The notes beneath the pieces were generated by a model. That model did no database searches. It saw only the letters and a list, made by a program, of their open reading frames with translations, and was not told where the DNA came from. Shown here piece after piece: positions 1 to 8,899 of a stretch of 14,961 bases of DNA (position 1 is its first letter; the number at the start of each line of letters is the position of its first letter). Origin of the DNA: CALBPI01 sp038529355 (GTDB taxonomy: Bacteria; Pseudomonadota; Gammaproteobacteria; Steroidobacterales; Woeseiaceae); NCBI GenBank assembly GCA_038529355.1, contig JBCBDU010000059.1, positions 1-14,961 of the forward strand, given 5' to 3'. A program made the translations under genes and the position numbers.

Positions 1-89
1 CCGAACCCGAACGAGACGACAAACCACACGACCAGACAGCCCGCCACCAAGCGCAGGTTGGCGCGCCAGTATTGCTCGGCAGCGGTCAT
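1..89 (-). CDS. DUF4212 sodium/substrate symporter small subunit (partial, C-terminus outside window)
   Basis: Reading leftwards from the ATG at 87-89 gives MTAAEQYWRANLRLVAG followed by a hydrophobic stretch ending in VVSFGFG, after which the window ends. The YWRANLRL start leading directly into a transmembrane helix with a V(V/I)SFGFG end is characteristic of DUF4212 proteins, the small two-helix partners of a sodium:solute symporter large subunit that is often encoded next to acs. Its ATG overlaps the acs TGA (ATGA at 86-89), so the two are almost certainly translationally coupled. I infer that the large permease subunit follows outside the window and that the pair imports acetate or a similar small carboxylate. 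Only 29 residues are visible, so the family call rests on this start and the context. Confidence 0.75.
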   Translation of the reverse strand, partial: MTAAEQYWRANLRLVAGCLVVWFVVSFGF

Positions 90-2023
90 TGCGCGCGACC
101 TGCGATCAGGTCATCGACCACAGAAGGATCGGCCAACGTTGATGTGTCGCCAAGATTGCCGACATCATTCTCCGCAATCTTGCGCAGAATCCGTCGCATG
201 ATTTTGCCCGAACGTGTTTTTGGCAATCCCGGCGCCCACTGAATCACATCGGGCGTTGCGATCGGGCCGATCTGCTGGCGCACCCATTGACGCAATTCAC
301 CGATCAGTGCATCACTGCTTTGCGCACCTTCCATCAACGTTACGTAAACGTAGATACCCTGCCCCTTGATATCGTGCGGAAACCCGACGACCGCTGCTTC
401 TGCCACTGACGGATGAGCGACCATCGCGCTTTCGACTTCCGCGGTGCCCATGCGATGCCCGGACACATTCAGCACGTCATCAACGCGACCGGTGATCCAG
501 TAGTCCCCATCTGCATCGCGGCGCGCACCGTCGCCAGTGAAATACATGCCATCGAACGTCGAGAAATACGTGTCGACAAATCTCTGGTGATCTCCGTACA
601 CGGTACGCATCTGACCTGGCCAGCTGTCCAGGATGACCAGATTGCCCTGCGCTGCACCGCTTTGCGGATTACCGTCACCATCGACGATTGCCGGTTGGAT
701 GCCGAATAAAGGGCGTGTGGCACTGCCGGGTTTCAATGCCGTCGCGCCCGGCAGTGGGCTGATCAAAATGCCACCGGTTTCCGTTTGCCACCAAGTGTCG
801 ACAATCGGGCAGCGACCTTCACCGACCACACGGTGGTACCAGTCCCAGGCTTCCGGATTAATCGGCTCTCCGACCGAACCGAGCAGTCGCAGTGACTTGC
901 GTGACGTGGCTGTGACCGGCGCATCTCCCTCACGCATTAACGCACGAATCGCCGTCGGTGCGGTGTAGCACACATTAACACTGTGTTTATCGCACACTTC
1001 CCACAAACGCCCCGGCCCCGGATACGTCGGCACACCCTCGAACATCAGCGTCGTCGCACCGCAAGCCAATGGCCCGTAGACGATATACGAATGTCCGGTA
1101 ATCCAACCAACGTCAGCGGTACACCAATAAACGTCACCATCCTGATAATTGAACACGTAACGAAACGTCGTAGCGGCATAGACAAGATACCCGCCACTGG
1201 TATGCAGCACGCCTTTGGGCTTGCCCGTCGATCCGGACGTGTACAGGATAAACAACGGGTCTTCGGCGCTCATGGATTCAGCAGGACACTGCGCATCAAC
1301 CGAAACTCCGGCCTCATGCAGCCAGACATCGCGATCGGCGTGCCAATCGACAGCGCCACCCGTGTTTTTGACAACCAGCACTTTTTCCAGCGTCGTGACG
1401 CCCGTCACTTCGGCTGCGGCATCAACGTTCGCTTTCAGCGCAATCGGTTTGCCGCCACGCAGGCCTTCGTCAGCGGTGATCACAACGTTCGACTGACAAT
1501 CAATAATGCGACCGGCCAACGCGTCTGGCGAAAACCCGCCAAACACCACCGAGTGCACGGCACCAATACGCGCGCAGGCGAGCATGGCGATCGCCGCTTC
1601 CGGAATCATTGGCATATACAGCGTGACGCGGTCGCCTTTCTTGACACCAATGGACTTCAGTACATTGGCAAACTTGCACACGCGCTCATGCAGTTGACCA
1701 TAAGTTATGGTTTCATCGCGCGCCGGATCGTCGCCTTCCCAGATGATCGCTGGCTGATCGCGGCGCTCGCTCAGATGCCGATCGACGCAATTGACACAAA
1801 CATTCAATTCGCCGTCGTCATACCAGCGAATATGCACATCATCACGCGCGTAGGACACGTCCTTGACCCGCGTGAACGGTTTCATCCAATCGACAACTGC
1901 AGCCTGTTCCCGCCAAAACCCCTCATTGTCTTCAACAGATTTTTGGTACAGCTCGGCATAGCGTTGCTCGTCAACCAGCCCGTGTTCACTAAAGTATGCA
2001 TTGACTGGATACACCGCACTCAT
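86..2023 (-). CDS. acs: Acetyl-CoA synthetase (AMP-forming acetate--CoA ligase)
   Basis: Activates acetate to acetyl-CoA through an acetyl-adenylate in the cytoplasm. The 645-residue length from the ATG at 2021-2023 fits the roughly 650 usual for Acs; an open frame runs 40 codons further upstream, but homology-like sequence starts at MSAVYPVNAYF and a G-rich tract (GGGGGTTGGG) lies just before this ATG. Visible motifs are the P-loop YTSGSTGKPKG, the VGWITGHSYIVYGPL segment, the acetate-pocket DTWWQTETGG whose tryptophan favours acetate over longer acyl groups, the adenylation hinge TGRVDDVLNVSGHR, and the C-terminal PKTRSGKIMRR containing the catalytic lysine near residue 607, the classic site of regulatory reversible acetylation. 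The stop overlaps the start of the DUF4212 symporter subunit. PrpE-type propionyl-CoA synthetase is less likely given the WWQTETGG motif and length. Confidence 0.97.
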   Translation of the reverse strand: MSAVYPVNAYFSEHGLVDEQRYAELYQKSVEDNEGFWREQAAVVDWMKPFTRVKDVSYARDDVHIRWYDDGELNVCVNCVDRHLSERRDQPAIIWEGDDPARDETITYGQLHERVCKFANVLKSIGVKKGDRVTLYMPMIPEAAIAMLACARIGAVHSVVFGGFSPDALAGRIIDCQSNVVITADEGLRGGKPIALKANVDAAAEVTGVTTLEKVLVVKNTGGAVDWHADRDVWLHEAGVSVDAQCPAESMSAEDPLFILYTSGSTGKPKGVLHTSGGYLVYAATTFRYVFNYQDGDVYWCTADVGWITGHSYIVYGPLACGATTLMFEGVPTYPGPGRLWEVCDKHSVNVCYTAPTAIRALMREGDAPVTATSRKSLRLLGSVGEPINPEAWDWYHRVVGEGRCPIVDTWWQTETGGILISPLPGATALKPGSATRPLFGIQPAIVDGDGNPQSGAAQGNLVILDSWPGQMRTVYGDHQRFVDTYFSTFDGMYFTGDGARRDADGDYWITGRVDDVLNVSGHRMGTAEVESAMVAHPSVAEAAVVGFPHDIKGQGIYVYVTLMEGAQSSDALIGELRQWVRQQIGPIATPDVIQWAPGLPKTRSGKIMRRILRKIAENDVGNLGDTSTLADPSVVDDLIAGRAQ

Positions 2024-2043
2024 CGCCCAACCCCCGGATACCG

Positions 2044-2065
2044 AAAAGCAAACCCTAGAGTTTGC
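2044..2065 (-). terminator. Terminator-like hairpin between the monooxygenase and acs
   Basis: On the minus strand the stem GCAAAC/GTTTGC (2060-2065 with 2048-2053) encloses a six-base loop TCTAGG and is followed at once by TTTT (2047-2044). It sits 10 bases after the monooxygenase stop and about 20 bases before the acs ATG. The stem is only 6 bp and only half GC, and the U tract is short, so it would be a weak intrinsic terminator. Because it lies in what must be the acs leader, it could also act as an attenuator or a transcript-end protector; that is inference. Confidence 0.4.
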
Positions 2066-2075
2066 CCGATGATGA

Positions 2076-3548
2076 TCAGGCCGTCGATATCCGTCGCGTA
2101 AATTGCAACGCCCGGTCATTGATGCCGGACCATTTGAACGCATACAAATCCAGAAAATAGTTCTGGTTCACAGTCCATGGCCGCGCACGCGACTGACGCG
2201 GCAGGATAGTCGCAGCGCGCTCGATGTAGCCGGCGCGCAGATCAATGAATGGCCGATCGGCACCATGATCGAGATATAGCGGACACACAACACCATACTG
2301 GTGCTTGTCCATGTAGTTGAGCAGACGCACAGTCCATTGCGAAATGAGCTCACACTTCAACGTCCACGATGCATTGGTATAACCCATTGTCATTGCGAAA
2401 TTGGGCACGCCACTGAGCATGGCACCTTTATAGGTGACGCGCTCATTGGCTTGCACGCGCTCACCGTCCACGCTGATGCGCGCGCCACCAGCCACGCGCA
2501 GCGCAAGACCCGTCGCGCAGACGATGACGTCTGCATCGATGCGTGTACCGTCGTCAAGCGACAGGTGATCGGCGCCGAAGCTTGCGATGTTGCCAGTCGC
2601 TACCGACGCCGAACCGTTGCTCAGTGCGTCGAAAAAATCGCCATCGGGCGCCAGACACAACCGTTGATCCCAGGGGTCGTAGGGCGGATTGAAGTGCTTG
2701 TCGACATCGACCGCCGAACCTAATCGCTGCCGTACTTTGTTCACCAGTTGTTTGCGCATAAAGGACGGGAAGCGCCGCGATAGCTGGAACACACTCATCG
2801 TGTACAGAATATTTTTCCAGCGCGTCAACCAATGCGCGGCACGCTTGCCTAGCCAACGATGCGCCCAACGACTCACCGCGTCGCGAGCGGGCATTTCAGC
2901 GATATAAGACGGCGTACGCTGAACCATCGTGACGTGCGCCGCGGTCTCGGCAAGGCTCGGCACGAGCGTCACGGCCGTTGCTCCGCTGCCAATAACGGCA
3001 ATGCGCTTATCCTTGGTCGAAAACGTGTCGGGCCATTGCTGCGGGTGTACCCATTCGCCCTGGAACGCCTCACGCCCCGCAAATTCCGGGGTATAACCCG
3101 CCGCATAGTCATAGTAGCCGGTACACAGCATCAGAAAATCGGCGCTGTAGTTCGCCACGGCGTTGTCAGGACGGCAACGAAAGCGCAGGGACCAACGTTG
3201 CGCCGTACTGCTCCAGTCGGCGCTACGCAAACGGTGACCAAAGCGGATGTGCCGCAAAATGTCGCCATCTTCGGCAGTGTTTCGAATGTAGCGCTTGATC
3301 CGATCGCCGCTGGCGATAGCGTGCTCTTCAATCCAAGGACGGAACGTAAAGCCCAGCGTTGGCATGTCCGAGTCGGATCGCACGCCCGGGTATTGAAACA
3401 GATCCCACGTGCCGCCGACATCATCACGCGCTTCAAATAATGCAATTCGCGCGTGCGGCCTTGCCTTACGCATATGCCACGCCGCGCAGATGCCGGACAG
3501 CCCAGCGCCTACGATGATCAAATCAAAATGAGTGTCCGATGCAGTCAA
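2076..3548 (-). CDS. EthA-like Baeyer-Villiger flavin monooxygenase
   Basis: A 490-residue FAD/NADPH monooxygenase that would insert oxygen next to a carbonyl (ketone to ester) or oxidise a sulfide or thioamide. The N-terminal FAD Rossmann motif GAGLSG is at about 14-19, VGGTWDLFQYPGVRSDSDM at about 44-62 matches the EthA subgroup closely, the Baeyer-Villiger fingerprint FxGxxxHxxxW is intact (FQGEWVHPQQW, about 162-172), the NADPH Rossmann motif GSGATA is at about 187-192, and an ATGL motif lies near the C-terminal third. Length equals Mycobacterium EthA (489). The chosen start is TTG at 3546-3548, because the next ATG lies after the FAD motif and would destroy it; no strong ribosome site is visible, and an in-frame CTG lies five codons upstream. 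It is followed on the same strand by acs, 52 bases on. Ketone, steroid or sulfide substrate cannot be told from sequence. Confidence 0.9.
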   Translation of the reverse strand: MTASDTHFDLIIVGAGLSGICAAWHMRKARPHARIALFEARDDVGGTWDLFQYPGVRSDSDMPTLGFTFRPWIEEHAIASGDRIKRYIRNTAEDGDILRHIRFGHRLRSADWSSTAQRWSLRFRCRPDNAVANYSADFLMLCTGYYDYAAGYTPEFAGREAFQGEWVHPQQWPDTFSTKDKRIAVIGSGATAVTLVPSLAETAAHVTMVQRTPSYIAEMPARDAVSRWAHRWLGKRAAHWLTRWKNILYTMSVFQLSRRFPSFMRKQLVNKVRQRLGSAVDVDKHFNPPYDPWDQRLCLAPDGDFFDALSNGSASVATGNIASFGADHLSLDDGTRIDADVIVCATGLALRVAGGARISVDGERVQANERVTYKGAMLSGVPNFAMTMGYTNASWTLKCELISQWTVRLLNYMDKHQYGVVCPLYLDHGADRPFIDLRAGYIERAATILPRQSRARPWTVNQNYFLDLYAFKWSGINDRALQFTRRISTA

Positions 3549-3628
3549 TGCGCGAGCAACCAGTCAAGTTCGGACGCTGATTGTACGCAAACGACAACGT
3601 GACTGCCGGACCGCGGCGCCAACAAAGC

Positions 3629-5584
3629 CTAGATCTGCATGGCATCGAGCGCTGCTGCCGGCACCTCGTGGGCCTCGAAAACCGGCCAGCGCACAATGCA
3701 TTCCGTGCCGCGCGCAACATCGGGGTCTGAAACCAACTCTACGGATCCACCGTAGGCCTCGACCGTCTTAAGCAAGATCGACAGCCCCATACCACTACCT
3801 TCAACATCGTCACGCGGTTTCAGCGTCTGAAACATCTCAAAGACCCGTTGTTGGAATTGCCTAGGAATACCGGCGCCGTCATCGGCAACGCTGACCACAA
3901 CTTCACCCTCACCACGTTGAACGCTTACGACAATCTGACCCGTCTCTTGATCATGGTGCTTCTGTGCATTGTCGAGCAGATTGCGTATTACGAGCTCGAA
4001 CGGCGTACGGTACGTAAACACCACATCGTTGCTGCCCTGCACCGTGACGGTGAAATGCTCATCGGCAACCATCTGTGCACAGTCCGACACGCATTCGAGA
4101 ACATCGACCCGCTCGAGCGGCTGCTTCGCGCGCCCTGCGCGCGAATAGTCCAGCAATGATGTTAGCAACGCATCAAGGCGCTGGACGCGTTGCATGACGA
4201 TCTCGAGATGCTTGCGCGAGTCGGCAGGCAAACCATCGCCAACGTCTTCATGCAGGAAACCCAGAAGGTTTTCGACTGCGCGTAAAGGCGCGCGCAAATC
4301 GTGAGACGCGACGTAGGCAAATTTGTCCAGATCCGCATTGACCTGTTCCAGTTCCGAGGTACGGGCCACTAAGACTTCCTCATGCTCAGCGAGTCGGCGC
4401 GATCGGTCACGGAACACTTCTAGCGCTCGAGCGATATCGGTGAGTTCATCGTCACCATCTTGCTCTACCGGCGCGGCGAGATTTCCGTGGCTCAGTTGGC
4501 GAGTAGCTGCCGACAACCGTCTGATGCGTTTGATCAGTTTTTTGAATATGTAGAAATAGCTAATGCAAAAAGCAATCACAACGCTAAACACGGCCACCGC
4601 CAACAAAGCCACGCGCATTCGATCCAGTTGGCGGTCAGCGCGTAGAACCAACTCACGGACAATGGTGTTATTGGTTTCCTCTACGACGATCAAACGCGAG
4701 TTGAGCTGCTCGCGGAGACTTTGCAGATCACGCCTCGTAGCATCGAATGACGCTTTGATTTCTACGGTTTCGAGTTCGGTATAGAAGTATCCCGCAGGCT
4801 GCTCACTGCTGCCCAGATCAAACAATTGTGACAACGGATCCGACAATTCACGTTTGAGATCGTTGGCTGGCAAAGTCGCCGCCTCGGATACCATGTCGCG
4901 AAGTGTTGCCGCGTAATCATTGGCGGCCGCGCGAATGACGGATTCCGCTTCCATAACACTAGTCAGAACAAGCAATCGACGCGCACTGGCGCGAATATTG
5001 AGCGCACGTTCGTAGACCGTCTCTTCGAATCCTGCAGGTTTCGACGTGATGTTTTCTATTTGTAAGACTGCATCGGAAATAGCAGCGCGCTGTGTCACTA
5101 GTCGCTGGCGATCATCGCTGGCCTGCTCGACCATACGCAGTGCCGCCTGCACCAGCGTTGCAATGCGCGTAACCGTGTCGTTGAAGGGGCGCGGTGGCAA
5201 ACCCAACATCGTTTCGCCGCCATCTTGCGAGCGTAACTCTTCGACGGCTTCATCAAGCAAAGGCGCAAGCGCCTCGAATTGCGTCAATAGGGATTGCGCG
5301 CGGGCATCCTGCTCCGCACTCGACGCAATCGATTTGTCGAGATCGTAGATCACCAGACCAAATAGCATCTGCGACAGGCCTTGCGCCTGCACCTGATAAT
5401 CGGAGAAGCGCAAATTGCGAACGAATGCCTGATCGAGCGGCTCTTGCACGCCGCTCTTCGAAATCCAACCCACGGACGCGGCAAGAATAGGTAGCGCGGA
5501 CAAGCACAGCATCGCCAGCAGCAACCGGCCACCAATGCCGCCGAACGTGCTGGTAACCGGCTGATCACGCGATCGATCCGTCAT
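3629..5584 (-). CDS. Membrane sensor histidine kinase (HAMP, HisKA, HATPase)
   Basis: A transmembrane kinase that should autophosphorylate on histidine and pass the phosphate to a response regulator. Numbered from the TTG start of the 662-residue open frame: TM helix at about 29-50; a roughly 285-residue all-helical periplasmic region; a second TM at about 336-358; HAMP-like linker (HGNLAAPVEQDGDDELTDIARAL split across about 377-399); a coiled segment; the H-box YVASHDLRAPLR with His439; N-box NLLDNAQKH (about 546-554); G1 DDGAGI (579-584); and G2 GSGMGL (607-612). There is no receiver domain. The long helical sensor recalls TorS-type kinases that read a periplasmic binding protein. I place the start at the ATG 5582-5584 (651 residues); the frame also opens at a TTG at 5617. 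It is divergent from the binding-protein gene, with about 110 bases between the chosen starts. Confidence 0.92.
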   Translation of the reverse strand: MTDRSRDQPVTSTFGGIGGRLLLAMLCLSALPILAASVGWISKSGVQEPLDQAFVRNLRFSDYQVQAQGLSQMLFGLVIYDLDKSIASSAEQDARAQSLLTQFEALAPLLDEAVEELRSQDGGETMLGLPPRPFNDTVTRIATLVQAALRMVEQASDDRQRLVTQRAAISDAVLQIENITSKPAGFEETVYERALNIRASARRLLVLTSVMEAESVIRAAANDYAATLRDMVSEAATLPANDLKRELSDPLSQLFDLGSSEQPAGYFYTELETVEIKASFDATRRDLQSLREQLNSRLIVVEETNNTIVRELVLRADRQLDRMRVALLAVAVFSVVIAFCISYFYIFKKLIKRIRRLSAATRQLSHGNLAAPVEQDGDDELTDIARALEVFRDRSRRLAEHEEVLVARTSELEQVNADLDKFAYVASHDLRAPLRAVENLLGFLHEDVGDGLPADSRKHLEIVMQRVQRLDALLTSLLDYSRAGRAKQPLERVDVLECVSDCAQMVADEHFTVTVQGSNDVVFTYRTPFELVIRNLLDNAQKHHDQETGQIVVSVQRGEGEVVVSVADDGAGIPRQFQQRVFEMFQTLKPRDDVEGSGMGLSILLKTVEAYGGSVELVSDPDVARGTECIVRWPVFEAHEVPAAALDAMQI

Positions 5585-5680
5585 CGATGTTGCCGTCGCT
5601 GGGGGGTTTGTCTTCAAAAGTGGCGCATTCCGTCGCTATTGCTGTATGTACGTCTACGATCTAGTGTGTAACGAGCCAAC

Positions 5681-5686
5681 GGAGGG
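5681..5686 (+). promoter_or_regulatory. Ribosome binding site of the solute-binding protein gene
   Basis: GGAGGG at 5681-5686 lies seven bases before the ATG at 5694, a near-ideal Shine-Dalgarno sequence that fixes this start. It sits in the short divergent region shared with the histidine kinase, which must also hold both promoters; no convincing -35/-10 pair could be picked out in either direction. Confidence 0.7.
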
Positions 5687-5693
5687 CTGACCC

Positions 5694-7154
5694 ATGACAT
5701 TCAAAGTATCCCGTCGACAGGTGCTGCGAGCGCTCAGCGCAACGACAGCGATGAGTTTAGCCCCGTCGATTCGCGCACAGTCTGCGGACGAAGATACGCG
5801 AATTTCTGCCCTTATTCAGGCTATACAGCGACTCGATGGCGAAAAACCTGAGGCGCTGAGGGTACTTGCACCGACCGGTGCGCAGGCTAATCTAGCGCCC
5901 ATCACGCGGGCGTTTACTGCCGCCACCGGTATTGGGGTCGATATTCACCTCGCCCCCGTGGATGACATCAACACCCGTTTGCTGCTGGACCACATGAGTC
6001 AAAAGACGCCATTTGATCTGGCAGTAGTCGCCTCTTTCGGAGTACCTGATCTAGTTGCCGCCAACGCGTTGCTGGCAACGGATCAGTTTGAACGCAAATA
6101 TCCGGTCGCGAAACGGTTGCGGCAGCAAGGCCTGTACCGCCTTGCGGATCAATTCGGCGGCAACACATACGGACCGCAGGTCGATGGCGACCTTTACGTC
6201 ATCTTTTACAACACCGAGATGCTTAAGGACGCCGACTTTAGCGCGCGGTTCGAGAGCCAAACCGGACGCAAGGTCAAACCCGCCGAGTCCTGGGAGCAAC
6301 TCGACACACTGATGAGAGTTGCGCATGAGCCTGCACGAAACCGGTTCGGCGGTCTGTTGTTTCGCACACCACGTTATATCGTTTGGGAATTTTGGAGCAG
6401 ACTGCATGCGGCGGGCATTCTGCCATTCGATGCCGATATGCGCCCGCAATTAACCGATCAACGCGCAATCAGCTCGGTCGAAGCGCTGGTTTCAGCCAGC
6501 AATCATTTGCATCCGCGAGCACGCAGCGCAAGCCTCGTAGAAAATTGGGAAATCTTTGCGCAAGGCAACACCCTGTGCAATATCGGCTGGGGTGGCAGTC
6601 AAAAGTACTTTGTCAGCCACGCGGACAGATTACCCAACGGTTTAACGATGACGCAGCTGCCGGGTGTGCGCACCGCGTCGGGCATGATGCCCCTGCCATA
6701 CTTCAATTGGGGCTGGAACCTGACGGTACCGATTGATGCGCGACATCCCGAGCTGGGCTTCCTGCTGTCCGCATTTGCGACAGCGCCGTCGATATCCACA
6801 CAGGCCGTTGCGCCCCGGGATGGTTTCTTTGACCCATTCCAGCCGGCACACTACAATGATTCTGCGATCAGGGAAGCCTACGGTGACGACTTTCTTGCGG
6901 TGCACCAGACGGGATTGCAGGGCGCAATACCCGACTTGTACATCCGCGGCCATGGCCAGTATATCGACACCTTGAGCAGCTACCTGATGCAAGCAGATCG
7001 CGGTTTGACGAGCCCATTGAAGGCCATGCAAGCAGTTTCAAATCGCTGGAACATCATCACGCGCACACTAGGACTGGAAGAACAAAAGAAGCAATGGCGG
7101 CAGTTGCTGAACAACTACCCGCCAAGTTTTTTGGCAGCATTGGATATTGGCTGA
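5694..7154 (+). CDS. Tat-exported extracellular solute-binding protein (family 1 type)
   Basis: A 486-residue periplasmic binding protein. The N-terminus MTFKVSRRQVLRAL has the twin-arginine motif SRRxVL, followed by a hydrophobic h-region and a likely signal peptidase site after SIRA (about residue 28), so it should be exported folded by Tat. The mature part begins a typical binding-protein strand (ALRVLAPTGAQANLAPITRAFTAATG split at about 54-80) and carries VDGDLYVIFYNTEML, an ABC sugar/spermidine-binding-protein hallmark, then a WGWNLTVP segment late in the chain. There is no lipobox. No permease or ATPase gene is nearby; instead it is divergent from a membrane histidine kinase and 28 bases upstream of a response regulator, which suggests that it senses a ligand for signalling, as TorT does for TorS. 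The ligand cannot be predicted; a transport role with distant permease genes remains possible. Confidence 0.88.
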   Translation: MTFKVSRRQVLRALSATTAMSLAPSIRAQSADEDTRISALIQAIQRLDGEKPEALRVLAPTGAQANLAPITRAFTAATGIGVDIHLAPVDDINTRLLLDHMSQKTPFDLAVVASFGVPDLVAANALLATDQFERKYPVAKRLRQQGLYRLADQFGGNTYGPQVDGDLYVIFYNTEMLKDADFSARFESQTGRKVKPAESWEQLDTLMRVAHEPARNRFGGLLFRTPRYIVWEFWSRLHAAGILPFDADMRPQLTDQRAISSVEALVSASNHLHPRARSASLVENWEIFAQGNTLCNIGWGGSQKYFVSHADRLPNGLTMTQLPGVRTASGMMPLPYFNWGWNLTVPIDARHPELGFLLSAFATAPSISTQAVAPRDGFFDPFQPAHYNDSAIREAYGDDFLAVHQTGLQGAIPDLYIRGHGQYIDTLSSYLMQADRGLTSPLKAMQAVSNRWNIITRTLGLEEQKKQWRQLLNNYPPSFLAALDIG

Positions 7155-7182
7155 CTCGAACCCTAACTGAGCACGAGTTTGT

Positions 7183-7614
7183 ATGGATACTGAACAACCA
7201 CTACAGCCGGTTAACGTTCTCTTGGTCGACGATGACGAAGTTGATGTCGTCACGGTCCGACGTGCGTTTGAACGCAAACGCATTGCCAATCGGATCTACG
7301 TCGCTAAAGACGGCATCGATGCGCTCGATCTGTTGCGCTCCGGAGAGATCGCACGCCCCATTTTGATCTTGCTCGATATCAATATGCCGCGCATGAATGG
7401 TTTGGAGTTCCTGCGTGAGATGCGGGCTGATCCAAGACATCACAACCATGTGGTGTTTGTGCTGACAACGTCTTCGGATCAGAGCGACATCTTCGACGCC
7501 TATGAGCTGAACATTGCCGGATACATGTTGAAAAACGAAGTCGGTGACGGCTTTGTTGATGCTATCGGTTTGATCGAGTCTTATTGGCGTATCGTGGAAC
7601 TGCCCACGAGCTGA
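7183..7614 (+). CDS. Single-domain response regulator (CheY/Rcp1-like)
   Basis: A 143-residue stand-alone receiver domain with no DNA-binding or enzymatic output. The acidic pair D16-D17 follows the first strand (NVLLVDDDE), the phosphoacceptor is D65 in LILLDINMPRMNG, the switch threonine is in VLTTSSD (95-96), and the conserved lysine is K117 in YMLKNE. The C-terminal YWRIVELP resembles the Rcp1 group of regulators that partner bacteriophytochrome-like kinases. It starts 28 bases after the binding-protein stop with no terminator in between, so the two are probably one transcript, and the divergent histidine kinase is its likely partner. Output is probably by protein contact (motility, phosphorelay or another kinase). 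Its TGA ends three bases before the stop of the convergent MFS gene. Confidence 0.93.
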   Translation: MDTEQPLQPVNVLLVDDDEVDVVTVRRAFERKRIANRIYVAKDGIDALDLLRSGEIARPILILLDINMPRMNGLEFLREMRADPRHHNHVVFVLTTSSDQSDIFDAYELNIAGYMLKNEVGDGFVDAIGLIESYWRIVELPTS

Positions 7615-7617
7615 GCG

Positions 7618-8847
7618 TTACAGCTCGACCACCGTCGTCTCCGCCGGCACTAGCGAGAAACGCATCGCAGGCCAGGCAAACAGAGCCAGCGTGACGCCGG
7701 CCGCTGCCAGCGCGGTCGGCACACCGTACACACTTGCGACCTTACCCCATGTCGCACTGCCAATCGCCATACTACCCATAAAACTCATCATATAAACGGA
7801 CAACGCGCGCGAGCGCACGTCATCGTCGAGCGTGAGTTGCACAGCTGTGTGCACCGTCGACAAGACACTGATCCATGCAAAGCCACACGCGCAGACGGCG
7901 ACGAACGCGATCGGCAGCGACACGGCAATCGACAAGCTAGCAACGCCCGCTGCGAACAGCACGCTTGCACAGAGAATCAGTCGATCACTCGAAACCCGGC
8001 GTCGAATACCTGACAACGAAACACCACCGGTAACCGCGCCAACCCCCATACCCGCAACCAGCAAACCAAATGTCGTCGCGTCACCGTCGGGCAACCCACG
8101 TGCAACCAATGGCAGCAATGCCCACAAGGCGCTGGCAAACAAGTAGAAGCTCACCCCACGCAACATCACCGATTGAAATGCTGGAGCCCGACGCACATAG
8201 CGCAGCCCCTCACCAATAGCCGGCAAAATGGCTTGACGTTCGATGCGCACTCTTCGGGGCTCATATTGCCAGCGATACAGTGCGACCAATACGGCGACAA
8301 ATGTGCAGGCGTTAATCAGGAAGACCGCACCCGAGCCGAGCCGTACCACGATCAAACCGGCAATCGCCGGGCCAATCGCACGCGCAAGATTAATGCTCAG
8401 GCTGTTCAACGCAATGGCTTCGCGCAACGCATCGCGCGGCACCACGTTTGGTGTCACCGCTGACCACGCAGGCATCATCATGGCCGAGCCGATGCCCATC
8501 AATAAGGTCATCGCAAGCAGCACGGTTGCGCTAGTGAGATTCGATAAGGTCAGTACGCCGAGCGTTGCGGCGACCACGAGCAGCCAACACTGCGTCACGA
8601 TCAGGTAGCGCCGTCGATCAAAGCTATCGGCGAGCGCACCGGCCACCAATGCCAGCGCAAACATGGGCAACGTTGTAGCCGTTTGCACCAATGCCACCAT
8701 TAACGGCGATGCGGATAGCGACGTCATGTGCCAACCGGCACCAATGTCATGCATCCAAGTACCGATATTGGAAATCAGCATGGCGATCCACAGCGCACGA
8801 AACGTGCGGTTACGCAGCGGGTACCACGCACCCTGTTGACTACTCAT
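7618..8847 (-). CDS. MFS transporter, EntS/MFS_3-like exporter
   Basis: A 409-residue major facilitator protein with about twelve hydrophobic helices. The N-terminus PLRNRTFRALWIAMLISNIGTWMHDIG split at about 10-36, the motif-A-like loop GALADSFDRRR after the second helix, and the PAWSAVTPNVVPRDALREA segment are typical of the MFS_3 (enterobactin exporter EntS-like) group, whose members export siderophores, drugs or metabolites. Some relatives carry an extra C-terminal monooxygenase-like domain; this one does not. It lies 67 bases downstream of the DUF6958-like gene on the same strand and is tail to tail with the response regulator, with only three bases between stops. The substrate is unknown. 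Confidence 0.88.
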   Translation of the reverse strand: MSSQQGAWYPLRNRTFRALWIAMLISNIGTWMHDIGAGWHMTSLSASPLMVALVQTATTLPMFALALVAGALADSFDRRRYLIVTQCWLLVVAATLGVLTLSNLTSATVLLAMTLLMGIGSAMMMPAWSAVTPNVVPRDALREAIALNSLSINLARAIGPAIAGLIVVRLGSGAVFLINACTFVAVLVALYRWQYEPRRVRIERQAILPAIGEGLRYVRRAPAFQSVMLRGVSFYLFASALWALLPLVARGLPDGDATTFGLLVAGMGVGAVTGGVSLSGIRRRVSSDRLILCASVLFAAGVASLSIAVSLPIAFVAVCACGFAWISVLSTVHTAVQLTLDDDVRSRALSVYMMSFMGSMAIGSATWGKVASVYGVPTALAAAGVTLALFAWPAMRFSLVPAETTVVEL

Positions 8848-8899
8848 GTCGTTGGGAGCCCGTGTCCCGAACAGCAGGCTCTATATCGATCCGATTCGG

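Noticed and set aside
983..2101. Long open frame on the plus strand across acs (372 residues).
   Set aside because: It is the antisense of acs, without a recognisable domain or start signal; the acs frame carries all family motifs.
5618..5693. Promoters for the divergent kinase and binding-protein genes.
   Set aside because: Promoters must be here, but no -35/-10 pair in either direction matched well enough with correct spacing to report.
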